Origin: Palsa-504 sp963787645
GTDB taxonomy: Bacteria > Actinomycetota > Actinomycetes > Streptosporangiales > Streptosporangiaceae
Reading direction: 5' to 3'
DNA length: 64,000 nt
NCBI GenBank assembly: GCA_963787645.1
Contig: CAWBDS010000004.1
Coordinates: 124,001-188,000 of the forward strand
Shown: in pieces, positions 42,359-52,570 of the stretch
Layout: the number at the start of each line of letters is the position of its first letter
Position numbering within the stretch: the first letter of the stretch is position 1
Made by a program: the position numbers and the translations under genes
The notes under the pieces: generated by a model
What the model was told of the DNA's origin: nothing
Database searches by the model: none
What the model saw: the letters and a program-made list of their open reading frames with translations, nothing else

Positions 42359-44290
42359 GTGGATACGACGGCCATTAATCAGCTTGCGGCTAATGTTTCC
42401 GAGCCGTACGCCGCGGAACCGGCTGCCCGGATTCTGGCTCATGGCCAGGTCGTCGTGGGCGATATCCCAGCTCAGCGGTCTGGTTTTCAGCCCCGGCCCG
42501 CTTTGCTGGCGCAGCTGAACGGGGTTCGCCGCGAGCCGCCGGTGGTGGTGCTCGCGGGTGACCGGGGGGTGGGCAAGACCCAGTTGGCGGCCGCGTACGC
42601 GCGTTCGAGGCTGGCGGCCGGATGGCGGGTGATCGCGTGGCTGAACGCGCGAAGCGAACAGAGCCTGCTGGCCGGGCTGGCCGCGGTGGCCGAAGCGACG
42701 GGGCCCCCCGACGGCGGTCCGCGACCAAGCGCGGCCGCCCAGGCGCAAACCCTGCGGCGCAGGCTGGAAGCCGACGGAAGCCGGTGTCTGCTGGTGCTCG
42801 ATGACGCGCAGGACCTTGATGCGCTCCGGCCGTTCATCCCGGTGACCGGCGCCGCCCAGGTACTGATCACCAGGGACCGGGAGCCGGTGCCGGAACTGGG
42901 GACCGGCGTCCCGGTCGACGTGTTCAGCGCCGAGGAGGCACGGGCCTTGCTGGCCGGGCGGACCGGGCTGGCCGACGATGCGGGCGCCCTGGCGGTAGCC
43001 GCCGAACTGGGGTACCTGCCGCTGACCCTGGATCAGGCCGCGGCGGTGATCGCCGGGCAGCGTCTGGGGTACCAGGCGTACCTGGCCAAGCTGCGGACGC
43101 TGCGGGCGGATCCCCGGCTGGCCGGGGATGAGAACGGGGCGGAGCAGCCGCACCCACCGGGTGGGGCGGCGGTGTTGCTGTCCCTGGAGGCCGTCCGGGC
43201 CGCTGACCCGCTCGGGGTGTGCACCGGGGTCATGAAGCTCATGGCCGTGCTTTCGCCGGCCGCCGTCGGGCGTGCCGTCCTGTGCGCCGCCGGGGAGACG
43301 GGCACGCTGCTGGGCGGTGGCCGCCGGGTGGCCTCGTCCATGGTGGATCAGGCCCTTGACCGGCTCGATAAATGGTCATTGCTGGGTTTCGGCCTCGACC
43401 GCCAGGCCGCCACCATGCACCGCCTGGTGGCGCGGGTCATACAGGACGAACTGACGCAGCAGGGCCGCTTCGCGGCGGCCTGCCGATCGGCTGCCCTGGC
43501 GCTGGAAACGTCCGCCGGGACGGTGGCCGAGCCGCAGGCTCGGGCGGCGGCCAGCGAAAGGCTCGACCAGGTCACGGCGCTGGCCGAAAACGCCGGAACC
43601 CTCGCGGATGACGCCGGCGATGAACTTGGCGCGATGCTCAGCAGGCTTCGGTCTCGCGCGCTCCATCACCTGGCCGACCTGGGCGACGGGCGGCCCCGCG
43701 CCATGGCGAGCGCTAAGCCGCCGACCGCCGACCTCGAGCGGATCCTGGTCGACCGCGAGCGGACCCTCGGTCCGGATCATCCGGACACTTTGACCTCGCA
43801 GAACGATCTCGCGACCGCCTACGCCGAAGCTGGCCGGGCCAACGAGGCGATCCTGCTGTTCCGGCTGACCCTGGCCGCCCGGGAGCGGCTCCTGAGCTCG
43901 GATCATCCCGACACGCTGCGCTCACGGACCAGCCTGGCCGAGGCCTACCACGCAGCCGGCCGGATCGCCGATGCGATTCCCCTGGTCCGGCAGATTCTCG
44001 CGACCCGGGAACGGCTGCTCGGCGCGGATCATCCCAGCACCCTCGCGGCGCGGAACAACCTGGCCAGCGCCTACCGTTCGACCGGCCAGCCGGCCGCGGC
44101 GGTCCCGTTGTTCGAGGAGAACGTGGCCGCGTGCGAGCGGTTGCTGGGCGCCCACCACCCCAAGACCTTGGCCTCGCGGTACCACCTCGATCTGGCCCGC
44201 CAGGAGGCGGCCGCGTCGGTGCATGCCGGGTCAGTGCATGCCGGGTCAGTGGATCAAGTCGGTGGCGATCTCCAGGATGATGGCCCGTAG
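42359..44290 (+). CDS. Soluble NB-ARC/winged-helix/TPR protein
   Basis: A 643-residue STAND-type protein. The P-loop GDRGVGKTQ is intact, with Lys73 at the position that is Ala73 in the sigma fusion; Walker B is CLLVLDDAQD and the NB-ARC LPL motif is ELGYLPLTLDQAAAVI. The winged helix follows (VMKLMAVLSPAAVGRAVL ... SLLGFGLDRQ). Four TPR units end the protein (LGPDHPDTLTSQNDLATAYA). There is no effector or membrane domain, so it may signal by partner binding. The last codons include a short tandem repeat and overlap the convergent TetR gene by 45 bases. GTG start 42359. Confidence 0.85.
   Translation: MDTTAINQLAANVSEPYAAEPAARILAHGQVVVGDIPAQRSGFQPRPALLAQLNGVRREPPVVVLAGDRGVGKTQLAAAYARSRLAAGWRVIAWLNARSEQSLLAGLAAVAEATGPPDGGPRPSAAAQAQTLRRRLEADGSRCLLVLDDAQDLDALRPFIPVTGAAQVLITRDREPVPELGTGVPVDVFSAEEARALLAGRTGLADDAGALAVAAELGYLPLTLDQAAAVIAGQRLGYQAYLAKLRTLRADPRLAGDENGAEQPHPPGGAAVLLSLEAVRAADPLGVCTGVMKLMAVLSPAAVGRAVLCAAGETGTLLGGGRRVASSMVDQALDRLDKWSLLGFGLDRQAATMHRLVARVIQDELTQQGRFAAACRSAALALETSAGTVAEPQARAAASERLDQVTALAENAGTLADDAGDELGAMLSRLRSRALHHLADLGDGRPRAMASAKPPTADLERILVDRERTLGPDHPDTLTSQNDLATAYAEAGRANEAILLFRLTLAARERLLSSDHPDTLRSRTSLAEAYHAAGRIADAIPLVRQILATRERLLGADHPSTLAARNNLASAYRSTGQPAAAVPLFEENVAACERLLGAHHPKTLASRYHLDLARQEAAASVHAGSVHAGSVDQVGGDLQDDGP
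44219..44248 (+). repeat. 15-bp tandem repeat, two copies
   Basis: Two exact GTGCATGCCGGGTCA units near the 3' end of the NB-ARC gene encode VHAGS twice; the convergent TetR stop codon lies at the repeat edge. Confidence 0.9.
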
Positions 44291-44861
44291 CTTGTCCGGG
44301 TCGTCGATCTGCGGCAGGTAGACGTGGCAGCTCGCGCTCACCGAGAGCACCGCGGTCGTGGCTCGCACCCGGTCGCGCAGCGGCGCGTCCGGCCCCGCGA
44401 GCAGGGCGACCAGCGCGTCGAGCCGGCCGCGGAAGCGCGCGAACCGGTCCTTGCCGGTCTCCATGGTCTGCACCGCCGCCCGGTTCTGCTCCAGGAAGCG
44501 GAACACCTCGCTGCCGCCCAGCACGATCCCCACGTAGCGATCCAGGATGTCCCGCCGGGTCTCCCTCGGTGGGCGGCAGGTCCTTGGCCCACTCCAGCAG
44601 GTCGTCGATCTCGGCGAAGTAGTCGTCGGTGAAGCTGTGGACGATGTCTTCCTTGGACTTGAAGTGGTAGTACAGCGCGGCCTTGGTCACGCCGAGGCGT
44701 TCGGCGATCTCGCGCAGCGAGGTCTTCTCGTAGCCCTGCTCGGCGAACAACTCGAGCGCCACCTGCTGCACCCGCGCCCGGGTGTCGGTACGCGGCGTCC
44801 CCGGTGGCCCGGATGCATGTCCGCGCGTTCGTCCTTCGCGGGCGCGAGCTGTGTTGCGCAC
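44246..44861 (-). CDS. TetR-family regulator of the adjacent MFS gene (frameshifted)
   Basis: The N-terminal HTH is clear (ALELFAEQGYEKTSLREIAE, then LGVTKAALYYHFKSKEDI). The ligand domain continues in another frame: at about 44565 an extra G in GAGGGAG breaks the frame, and RRDILDRYVGIVLGGSEVF continues to 44246. Repaired length is about 204 residues, typical for the family. It is divergent from the MFS exporter gene, and the gap has two copies of a palindromic operator. It probably represses both genes until a drug or metabolite binds. Confidence 0.8.
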
Positions 44862-44916
44862 CCAGGCCCGCGTCCTGCATGTCCGTTTCGAACTCCTTCG
44901 CGGAGCGGGCCTAATT

Positions 44917-44938
44917 TAACTTGACGGCCGGTTAGTAG
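44917..44938. promoter_or_regulatory. TetR operator, site 1
   Basis: TAACTTGACGGCCGGTTAGTAG, a palindrome around CGGCCG in the TetR/MFS gap (TAACTTG, CGGCCG, TTAGTAG parts). The second copy lies 35 bases on. Confidence 0.75.
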
Positions 44939-44951
44939 ACACCATAGCATA

Positions 44952-44973
44952 TAACTTGCCGGCCGGTAAGTAG
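44952..44973. promoter_or_regulatory. TetR operator, site 2
   Basis: A 22-base near-repeat of site 1 with core ACTTGCCGGCCGGTAAGT, an almost perfect palindrome. Spacing of 35 bases places the two sites on roughly the same DNA face, as needed for control of two divergent promoters. Confidence 0.78.
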
Positions 44974-45029
44974 CTTAACAGGCCGGGCGCGGACGGGACT
45001 AGCAGCGACGGGATGAAGGGAGAAGGCGC

Positions 45030-46657
45030 GTGTCGGAAACATCGGGGTCTGGCGTCAACGGGCAGGGCGGCTCTGGGGGAGCCGCGGCCGCGGTTAACGG
45101 GCAGGCCGGGCCGGGCGGGCAGTTCCTTGCGCCACGCGAGGTGATGATCATCTTGCCCGGGCTGCTGCTGGCCATCTTGCTGGCCATGCTGGACAACCTG
45201 ATCGTCAGCACCGCGCTGCCGCGGATCGTCGGCGACCTGGGCGGCGTGGCCCACCTGTCCTGGGTGGTGACCGCCTACATCCTGGCCTCCACGATCACCA
45301 CGCCGTTCTACGGCAAGCTCGGCGACATGTACGGGCGGAAGAAGTTCTTCATCTTCGCCATCGTGATCTTCCTGGCCGGATCGGCGCTGTCCGGCCTGTC
45401 GCAGTCGATGGCCGAGCTGATCACCTTCCGGGCCATCCAGGGCCTGGGCGCGGGCGGCCTGATGGTCGGGGCCATGGCCACGCTGGGCGACATCGTGGCC
45501 CCCCGCGAGCGCGGGCGCTACATGAGCTACATGATGGTCGTGATGATGCTGGCCACCATCGGCGGCCCGCTGGCCGGCGGGTTCATCACCACCGCCTTCT
45601 CCTGGCGCTGGATCTTCTACATCAACATCCCGGTGGGCGGGGCGGCGCTGGTCTACATCATGCTACACCCTGCACCTGCCCGCCAAGCGGGTCAGCCATA
45701 AGGTCGACTACACCGGCGGCATCCTGCTCGGCCGTGGCCGCGACCGCGCTGATCCTGCTGGCCACCTGGGGCGGCACCGAGTACGCGTGGGCTTCGGCGC
45801 AGATCATCGGGCTGGGCCTGATCGCGGTCGCGTCGCTGGCCGGGTTCTTGTTGACCGAGACCCGGGCGGCCGAGCCGATCCTGCCGCTGCACGTGTTCAA
45901 GAACCGGAACTTCTCGGTCACCATGGCGCTGACCTTCCTGGTCGGCCTGGCCATGTTCGGCGCGATGACCTTCCTGCCGCTGTTCCAGCAGACCGTGCAG
46001 GGCGAGTCGCCCACCATCAGCGGGCTGGCCCTGACCCCGATGATGGTCGGGGTGACCATCACCTCGATCCTGGCCGGCCAGGTGACGACCAGGACCGGGC
46101 AGTACAAGATCTTCCCGGTGGTGGGCGGGGCCATCATGGCCCTGGGCATGTTCCTGCTGACCCACCTGGACATCGGCACCACCCGGGTCACCTCGGCGCT
46201 GTACTACGTGGTCCTGGGCCTGGGCATGGGCTTCCTGATGCAGATGGTCTCGCTGATCGCGCAGAACAGCGTGAGCAGAAGGACATGGGCGTGGCCAGCA
46301 GCGGCCGGATGTTCTTCCAGCAGATCGGCGGCTCGCTCGGGGTGGCCGCGTTCGGCGCGGTGTTCGCCCGGAAGCTCACCGAGTCGCTGGCCAGCGCGGC
46401 CGGCCCGGGGCTGCACATCAGCGCCAGCGGCGGCCAGCTCGACCCGGCGACGGTCAACACGCTGCCCGCCGTGATACAGGCACGACGTGTTCTTCGCCAT
46501 CGCGCACGCGGTGCAGGTCGGTGTTCATCTGGGCCCTGCCCGCCGCGGTGCTGATCTTCGGCGTCGCCTCTTCATCAAGGAGGTCCCGCTGCGCGGCCGG
46601 ATCGCCGCGCCGGAGGCCGGGGAGACCGCGACCCAGCAGCCCGAGCTCGTGGCCTGA
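45030..46657 (+). pseudogene. DHA2-type MFS drug exporter with multiple frameshifts
   Basis: A 14-helix exporter of the EmrB/QacA group: LLAILLAMLDNLIVSTALPR (helix 1), FYGKLGDMYGRKKFF (loop 2-3 motif) and LPRIVGDLGG. The frame changes at least six times: about 45665, 45730, 46273, 46480, 46517 and 46567. Each segment continues the expected family sequence (for instance LHLPAKRVSHKVDYTGG, then EQKDMGVASSGRMFFQQIGG, then LFIKEVPLRGRIAAPE), ending in TGA at 46655. The changes add and remove single bases. Either the gene is decaying or this stretch was poorly sequenced; the next gene, greA, is also damaged. It is under the TetR gene's two operators. Confidence 0.8.
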
Positions 46658-46681
46658 GCCGCGCCGGCGATTCCCGGGGAC

Positions 46682-46721
46682 GCCGAAGGGCCGTGGGCAA
46701 GAGCACCACGGCCCGTTCGGC
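46682..46721. terminator. Hairpin terminator between convergent MFS and greA
   Basis: Arms 46682-46696 and 46706-46721 pair with one bulge (GCCGAA then GGGCCGTGG on the left). It serves both convergent genes. The same core, CCGAACGGGCC, recurs in the terminator at 60485. Confidence 0.75.
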
Positions 46722-47234
46722 ATAAAGGTCGGCGACGCGCCGACGTACGGGACGGCCTCCAGGATCTCCACGGTGGTGGCGCGGCCGTTCGGCAGCGAGT
46801 AGGTGGCCTTCTCGCCGACCTTCTTGCCCATGATCGCGGCGCCCAGCGGGGAGCGCGGCGAGTACACGTCGATCGGCGAGCCGCTCTCCTCGCGCGAGGC
46901 GAGCAGGAACGTGACCTCGTCCTCGTCCTTGACGAACCGGATGGTCACGGTCATGCCCGGGCCAACCACCCCGTCGGTGCGCGGCGGGCCGCCAACCCGG
47001 GCGTTCTCCAGGATGTGCTGGAGCGTGATGATCCGCGCCTCGATCTGGCCCTGCTCGTCCTTGGCCGCGTGATAACCGCCGTTCTCACGCAGGTCACCCT
47101 CGTCGCGGGCCGCCTCGATCTTCTTCGCGATATCGATGCGGCCCCGCGCCGGAGAGGTCGTCGAGCTCTGCCTTGAGCCGGTCATACGCCTCCTGGGTCA
47201 GCCAGGTGACGGTTTCATCACGCGTCTCGGTCAC
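46722..47234 (-). CDS. greA: Transcription elongation factor GreA (frameshifted, 3' end unclear)
   Basis: GreA frees stalled RNA polymerase by stimulating transcript cleavage. The GTG start at 47234 follows AAGGAG, giving MTETRDETVTWLTQEAYDRL. At about 47143 an extra G in the GGGG run shifts the frame, after which IDIAKKIEAARDEGDLRENG (coiled coil, with the acidic tip residues Asp and Glu), then GYHAAKDEQG, and the C-terminal SPLGAAIMGKKVGEKA continue. No stop is seen before the shared terminator: the frame stays open past VPYVGAS to about 46454, so another error near the end is likely. The right-hand limit given is the terminator edge. Confidence 0.85.
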
Positions 47235-47439
47235 GGGTACTCCTTGGCACTGCTCAGGACGGTCAAGTCCGCGGGACCATCGGCGGTCCTCGGGGGTAAA
47301 TTGCTGAGGCTAACTAGCGTCGGTGACTGAAGCCGTCTAGTCAAATGCGGAAGCTTACCAACCCCAGTGGAGTGGGAATGTCGGGCTGGTGAACGGATGT
47401 TGGCGCCACCGAGGGTTTTTTACACGAGGGAGACATCTG

Positions 47440-48336
47440 TTGCCAAGCCAGCTCCGGCTCATGGCCGTGCACGCCCATCCGGACGACGAGTCCAGCAAGG
47501 GCGCGGCCACCATGGCGCGTTATGTCCGTGAGGGCGCGCAGGTCCTGGTGTGCACGCTGACCGGCGGTGAGCGCGGCGACATCTTGAACCAGGCCATGGA
47601 CCGCCCCGAGATCAAGGCCGACATGGCCCGGGTCCGGCGCGAGGAGATGACCCGGGCCCGGGAGATCCTCGGCGTCCAGCAGCAGTTCCTGGGGTTCATC
47701 GACTCGGGCCTGCCCGAAGGCGATCCCAAGCCCCCGCTGCCCGACGGCTGCTTCGCGCTCACCCCGCTGGCCGAGGCGGCCGAGCCGCTGGTCCGGGCGG
47801 TCCGGGAGTTCCGGCCGCACGTGATGCTCACCTACGACGAGAACGGCGGCTACCCGCACCCCGATCACGTGATGACCCACCAGGTGAGCGTGGCCGCGTT
47901 CGAGGCGGCCGCCGACCCGGACGCCTACCCGGGCTGCGGTGAGCCCTGGCAGCCGCTCAAGCTCTACTACTTCGTGTCCTTTCACCAGGCCAAGTTCGTC
48001 GCGCTGCATCAGGAGATGATCAGGCGCGGCCTGGAGTCGCCCTACACCAAGATTTTCGAGGAGTGGGAGGAGCGCGCCCGCAAGCGCGGCGAGGACTGGA
48101 AGGAACTGGAGATCACCACCAAGGTGCCGTGCGGGGAGTTCTACATGGTCCGGGACGAGGCGCTCAAGGCCCACGCCACCCAGGTCGACCCGAACGGCTT
48201 CTGGTTCTCCTGCCCGCTGGAGGTGCAGCAGACCGCGTGGCCGACGGAGGACTATCATCTGGCTAGGTCAGTTGTCGATACCGAACTGCCCGAAGATGAC
48301 TTGTTCACCGGCATCCGGGAGAGTGTGAGCCTGTGA
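47440..48336 (+). CDS. mca: Mycothiol S-conjugate amidase
   Basis: A 298-residue zinc amidase of the MshB/Mca (LmbE-like) family, which cuts mycothiol-drug conjugates for export. The zinc and catalytic motif is AVHAHPDDESSKGAAT, and the second His motif is YPHPDHVMTHQV. Start TTG 47440 is placed by GAGGGA upstream and gives the typical N-terminus; an upstream ATG at 47389 is not family-like. It is divergent from greA and overlaps a small membrane gene by four bases. Its presence shows the host makes mycothiol. Confidence 0.93.
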   Translation: MPSQLRLMAVHAHPDDESSKGAATMARYVREGAQVLVCTLTGGERGDILNQAMDRPEIKADMARVRREEMTRAREILGVQQQFLGFIDSGLPEGDPKPPLPDGCFALTPLAEAAEPLVRAVREFRPHVMLTYDENGGYPHPDHVMTHQVSVAAFEAAADPDAYPGCGEPWQPLKLYYFVSFHQAKFVALHQEMIRRGLESPYTKIFEEWEERARKRGEDWKELEITTKVPCGEFYMVRDEALKAHATQVDPNGFWFSCPLEVQQTAWPTEDYHLARSVVDTELPEDDLFTGIRESVSL

Positions 48337-48557
48337 CCATCGGCGCCCTGGCGGCCGCCGCCGCGTCCTCCGCGGCCAGCAACGACGTCGAGCCCGGCGT
48401 CCTGGGCTTCCTGGTCGTGGCCGGGATCGGGGTGGTCCTGGTGTTCCTGCTGCGCTCGATGAACAAGCAGTTCCGCAAAATCGAGGCCCATCCCCTGGAG
48501 ACCGACGCCGAGCAGGACGGCGAGTCGGCCAAGGCGACGGCCCAGACCCCGGAGTAA
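48333..48557 (+). CDS. Small membrane protein downstream of mca
   Basis: A 74-residue protein starting at GTG 48333, translationally coupled to mca (GTGA). One transmembrane helix (GVLGFLVVAGIGVVLVFLLR) is followed by a charged acidic tail. Small membrane proteins in this position are common in actinobacteria. Function is unknown; a role in conjugate export or anchoring of Mca is only a guess. Confidence 0.75.
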   Translation: MTIGALAAAAASSAASNDVEPGVLGFLVVAGIGVVLVFLLRSMNKQFRKIEAHPLETDAEQDGESAKATAQTPE

Positions 48558-48613
48558 CCGGGCCCGGGTGTTTCGGCCGCGCAATGTCCGACCCTCTTGT
48601 TACCGTGCAGACC

Positions 48614-51600
48614 ATGCGGGTCGTTCACGGGATCTGGGCGCACGATGCGCTCTGCCTGTGGGCCGAGGATCCGGGCCTGCCGCCGGCGCCGCCGGCCGCG
48701 CGCCGGAACCCGCGCCGCACCCGTTCGCCTGCCAGCCGGCCGAGCTGGCCGACCTGCTGGCCCTGCTGCCGGGCCCGGCCGGCGAGGCGGCCCGCAAGGC
48801 CGTCGGCGCCGAGCTCACCCTGCGGCTGCCGTCGGCCGGGATCGCGCCGCTGGCCTCTCCCGAGCTGATCCGGCCCGAAGCGCCTGACGCGCCGCCGGTC
48901 CCGCCGCCGCGCCCCGGCCGGGTCCGGCTGGCCGGCTGGCGGGTGCCGGTGCTGGCCTTTGCCCCGGCCGCCGCGCTGGACCTGCTCGGTTCCGAGCTCA
49001 GCGAGTTCGTGGTCCCGGGCGCTTCGCTGCCGTACCTGGCCGCGGTGGCGCGGTTCGCCGACGGCCTGGCCGCCCGCGGCCGGGTGCTGCCCGTCCTGGT
49101 CGCCGAGGGCAGCTGCTACGCCGCCCGCTGGCGCCCGGTGCTGGACGGCACGGACGCGCAGCGCGCCCGGGACCTGGCCGGCGCCATGCCCGCGTCGTGC
49201 CGCGCGGTCGCCGGCGACCCGCCGGGCACCGTGCTGGCCGCCGCCCTCGACGCCCTGGCCGACGCCGCGGCGCGCACCCGCCTGCCCGGTCCCCTCCTGC
49301 CCGCGCGGCGCGGCCGTACTCCGGCCCTGGTTCCTTTGGCCGAACGGTACGTGGCCGCACTGACCAGCACTGATGCTTGCCTCGACGTGGCCACGCCACA
49401 AGACGAAACCGAAGCGGCTCAGCTGGCCGAACAGCTCCAGGCCTGGCTGGACCGCGCGCTGATCCCGGCCGGCCCGGTGCGGACGTGCTTCCGCCTCATC
49501 GAGCCCGAGGTGCCGGACCAGGACCTGTGGCGGGTGGAGTTCGCGCTGCAGTCCGCCGAGGACCCGAGCCTGATGGTCCCGGCCGCCGGCGTGTGGGCCG
49601 GCCAGGGACTCGGGCCGGGCGGCGACCCGGTGGAGGAGCTGCTGGCCGGGCTGGGCGCCGCCGTCCGGCTGTTCGGCGGGCTGGAAGACGCGCTGCGCCA
49701 GCCGGCGCCGACCATGGTGGAGCTGGACACGGCGGGCGCGTTCCGGTTCCTGAAGGAAACCGGGCCGCTGCTGGCCGGGGCCGGGTTCGGCGTCCTGCTG
49801 CCGGACTGGGTGCGCAAGGCCCGGCTCGGGCTCAAGCTGACCACCCGAACCCAGGCCACCCCGGCCGCCTCCTCGGTCACGGCGGCCCGGTTCGGGCTCG
49901 GTGACCTGGTGAACTTCCGCTACGACGTGGCGGTCGGCGGCCAGACCGTCGACCCGGCCGAGCTGGCCGAGCTGGCCCGGCTCAAAGTCCCGCTGGTCCG
50001 GCTGCGCGGCCAGTGGGTCGAGCTGGACGAGGCGCACCTCAAGGCGGCGCTGAAGTTCCTGGCCGGAAATGCACACGGCCAGCAGGCGGGGACGATGACC
50101 GCCGCCGACGCGTTGCTGGCCGGACTGGGTGGCGGCCCGGACCACGCGATCCCGCTGGCCGACGTGGACGCCGACGGCTGGCTCGGCGACCTGCTGTCCG
50201 GCCAGGCCGACCGGCGGCTGCCGCCGATGACGGCGCCGCCGGGCTTCGCCGGGGAGCTGCGGCCCTACCAGGAGCGCGGGCTCTCGTGGCTCTCCTTCCT
50301 GGGCGACCTGGGCCTGGGCGGCATCCTGGCCGACGACATGGGCCTGGGCAAGACCATCCAGCTGCTGTCGCTGGTCGCGGCGCAGCCTCCGCAGTCGGGC
50401 CCCACGCTGCTGGTGTGCCCGATGTCGCTGGTCGGCAACTGGCAGCGGGAGGCGGCCCGGTTCACCCCGGACCTGCGGGTCCACGTGCACCACGGCGCCG
50501 ACCGGCTGGACGGCGACTCGCTCGCCGCTGCCCTGGCCGGCGTGGACCTGGTCATCACCAGCTACGGCGTGGCGACCCGGGACCATGCCGCGCTCAGCAC
50601 GGTGACCTGGGCCCGGGTGGTCTGCGACGAGGCGCAGAACATCAAGAACCACGCCACCAAGCAGGCCCGGGCGGTGCGGGCCCTGCCCGCGGCCACGCGC
50701 ATCGCGCTGACCGGCACCCCGGTGGAGAACCGGCTGTCGGACCTGTGGTCGATCATGGAGTTCACCAACCCCGGCCTGCTCGGCCCGGCCGAGAAGTTCC
50801 GGGAGCGGTTCGCGGTCCCGATCGAGCGGAACCAGTCTGACCAGGCCGCCTCGGCGCTGCACCGCCTGACCCAGCCGTTCGTGCTGCGCCGCCTGAAGAC
50901 CGACCGGACGATCATCTCCGACCTGCCAGACAAGCAGGAGATGAAGGTCTGGTGCAACCTGACCGCCGAACAGGCCAGCCTGTACGCGGCCACGGTGGCC
51001 GACATGCTGGCCCGGATCGAGGACGCCACCGACGACATCAGCCGCCGCGGCCTGGTCCTGGCCACCATGGCCAAGCTCAAGCAGGTCTGCAACCATCCCG
51101 CGCACCTGCTCGGGGACGGCTCCCGGCTGCCCGGCCGCAGCGGCAAGCTGGCCCGGCTGGAGGAGATCTGCGACGAGATCGTGGCCGAAGGCGACAAGGC
51201 GCTGTGCTTTACCCAGTACGCCGAGTTCGGCCGGATGCTGCAGCCGCACCTGGCCGGGCGGCTCGGCTGCCCGGTGCTGTTCCTGCACGGCGGGACGCCC
51301 AAGAAGCAGCGCGACGCCCTGGTCGAGACGTTCACCTCGCTCGGCGAGCCCGCCGTGTTCCTGCTCTCGCTCAAGGCTGGCGGCACCGGGCTCAACCTGA
51401 CCGCGGCCAGCCACGTGATCCACGTCGACCGGTGGTGGAACCCGGCGGTGGAGGACCAGGCCACCGACCGGGCGTTCCGCATCGGCCAGCGGCGCAACGT
51501 CCAGGTCCGCAAGTTCGTCTGCGTCGGCACCCTGGAGGAGCGCATCGACGCCATGATCGAGGAGAAGAAGGCCCTGGCCGAGCGGGTGGTGGGCACCGGC

Positions 51601-51678
51601 GAGAGCTGGCTCACCGAGCTGTCCGTGGCCGACCTGCGCGACGTGCTGACCTTGTCGCCCGAGGCGGTGAGCGAATGA
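48614..51678 (+). CDS. SNF2-family DEAD/DEAH helicase (frameshifted near the start)
   Basis: A protein of about 1020 residues after repair. The first codons (ATG 48614, MRVVHGIWAHDALCLWAEDP) are in a different frame from the rest; one base is missing between about 48680 and 48722, after which PHPFACQPAELADLLALL continues. An N-terminal SNF2-associated region precedes the helicase core: Walker A GILADDMGLGKTIQLL, DEAQ box VCDEAQNIKNHATK, LTGTPVENRL, and the C-terminal FLLSLKAGGTGLNLTAA and DRAFRIGQ motifs. It overlaps a SWIM zinc-finger gene by four bases, a known partner arrangement, and probably remodels protein-DNA complexes. Confidence 0.92.
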
Positions 51679-52556
51679 GCGGTCCCTTTAACCGCTGGGA
51701 CGAGTGGCCGCCCGCCAAGCCGATCCGGGTCGAGGGCGGGATCAAGGCGCGGAGCCGGCGCGGCGCGATCGGCGAGCAGTGGTGGTCGCGGCGGTTCATC
51801 AGCGTGCTGGAGGACTCCGGCCTGAGCGGCCGGCTGCAGCGCGGCCGCAGCTACGCCCGGGCCGGGCAGGTGCTGGACTTCGCGTTGTCCCAGGGCAAGG
51901 TCACCGCCCAGGTCCAGGGCTCCCGGGTCAAGCCCTATGAGGTGCGCATCGTGGTCCTCCCGCTGACCAAGCCGCAGTGGCGGCGGGTCCAGGAGCGGCT
52001 GGCCAGCCAGGCCTTGTTCCGGGCCAAGTTGCTGGCCGGCGAGATGCCGCACGAGATCGAGGGCGTGTTCGCCGAGTGCGGCACGCCGCTGTTCCCGCGG
52101 TCGGCCGCCGACCTGGACATGCACTGCAGCTGCCCGGACTGGGGCGTGCCGTGCAAGCACCTGGCCGCGGTCTGCTACGTGCTGGCCGAACAATTCGACC
52201 ATGACCCGTTCGCCATGCTGGCCTGGCGCGGCCAGGCCCGGGACGAGCTGCTCGGCGCCTTGCGCGGCATCCACGGGGCCGCCACCCCCGCCGGGCCCGC
52301 ACCGGCCGTCCTGGACGTGCCCGGTCGCCCGTTGGCCGAGTGCCTGGAGACGTTCTGGCCGGCCGGGCTGAGCCCGGCCCGGCTGCGCGCGCTGGCCGCC
52401 CCGGCCGGCCCGCCCGCGCCGGATCTGCTGCTGCGCATGTTCCCCCCGCCGCCGCTCACCGTCCGGGGCCGTGACCTGGCCGAGGTCCTGGCCCCCGCAT
52501 ACCACCGGCTGGCCGCCGCCGACGCGGAGCCCCGGCCGGGCGGCGAAATCGGCTAG
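51675..52556 (+). CDS. SWIM zinc-finger protein
   Basis: A 293-residue protein. The SWIM motif is DMHCSCPDWGVPCKHLAAV (CxCx6CxH), a DNA- or protein-binding zinc site. The N-terminal domain (EQWWSRRFISVLEDSGL ... RGRSYARAGQVLDF) is conserved in this group. ATG 51675 overlaps the helicase stop. The two proteins probably work together in DNA repair or chromatin maintenance. Confidence 0.9.
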   Translation: MSGPFNRWDEWPPAKPIRVEGGIKARSRRGAIGEQWWSRRFISVLEDSGLSGRLQRGRSYARAGQVLDFALSQGKVTAQVQGSRVKPYEVRIVVLPLTKPQWRRVQERLASQALFRAKLLAGEMPHEIEGVFAECGTPLFPRSAADLDMHCSCPDWGVPCKHLAAVCYVLAEQFDHDPFAMLAWRGQARDELLGALRGIHGAATPAGPAPAVLDVPGRPLAECLETFWPAGLSPARLRALAAPAGPPAPDLLLRMFPPPPLTVRGRDLAEVLAPAYHRLAAADAEPRPGGEIG

Positions 52557-52570
52557 CGTTCACCCGGAAG

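Noticed and set aside
48625..51423. 932-codon frame on the - strand
   Set aside because: Antisense shadow of the SNF2 helicase; rich in Gln, Gly and Arg as expected from high-GC antisense.
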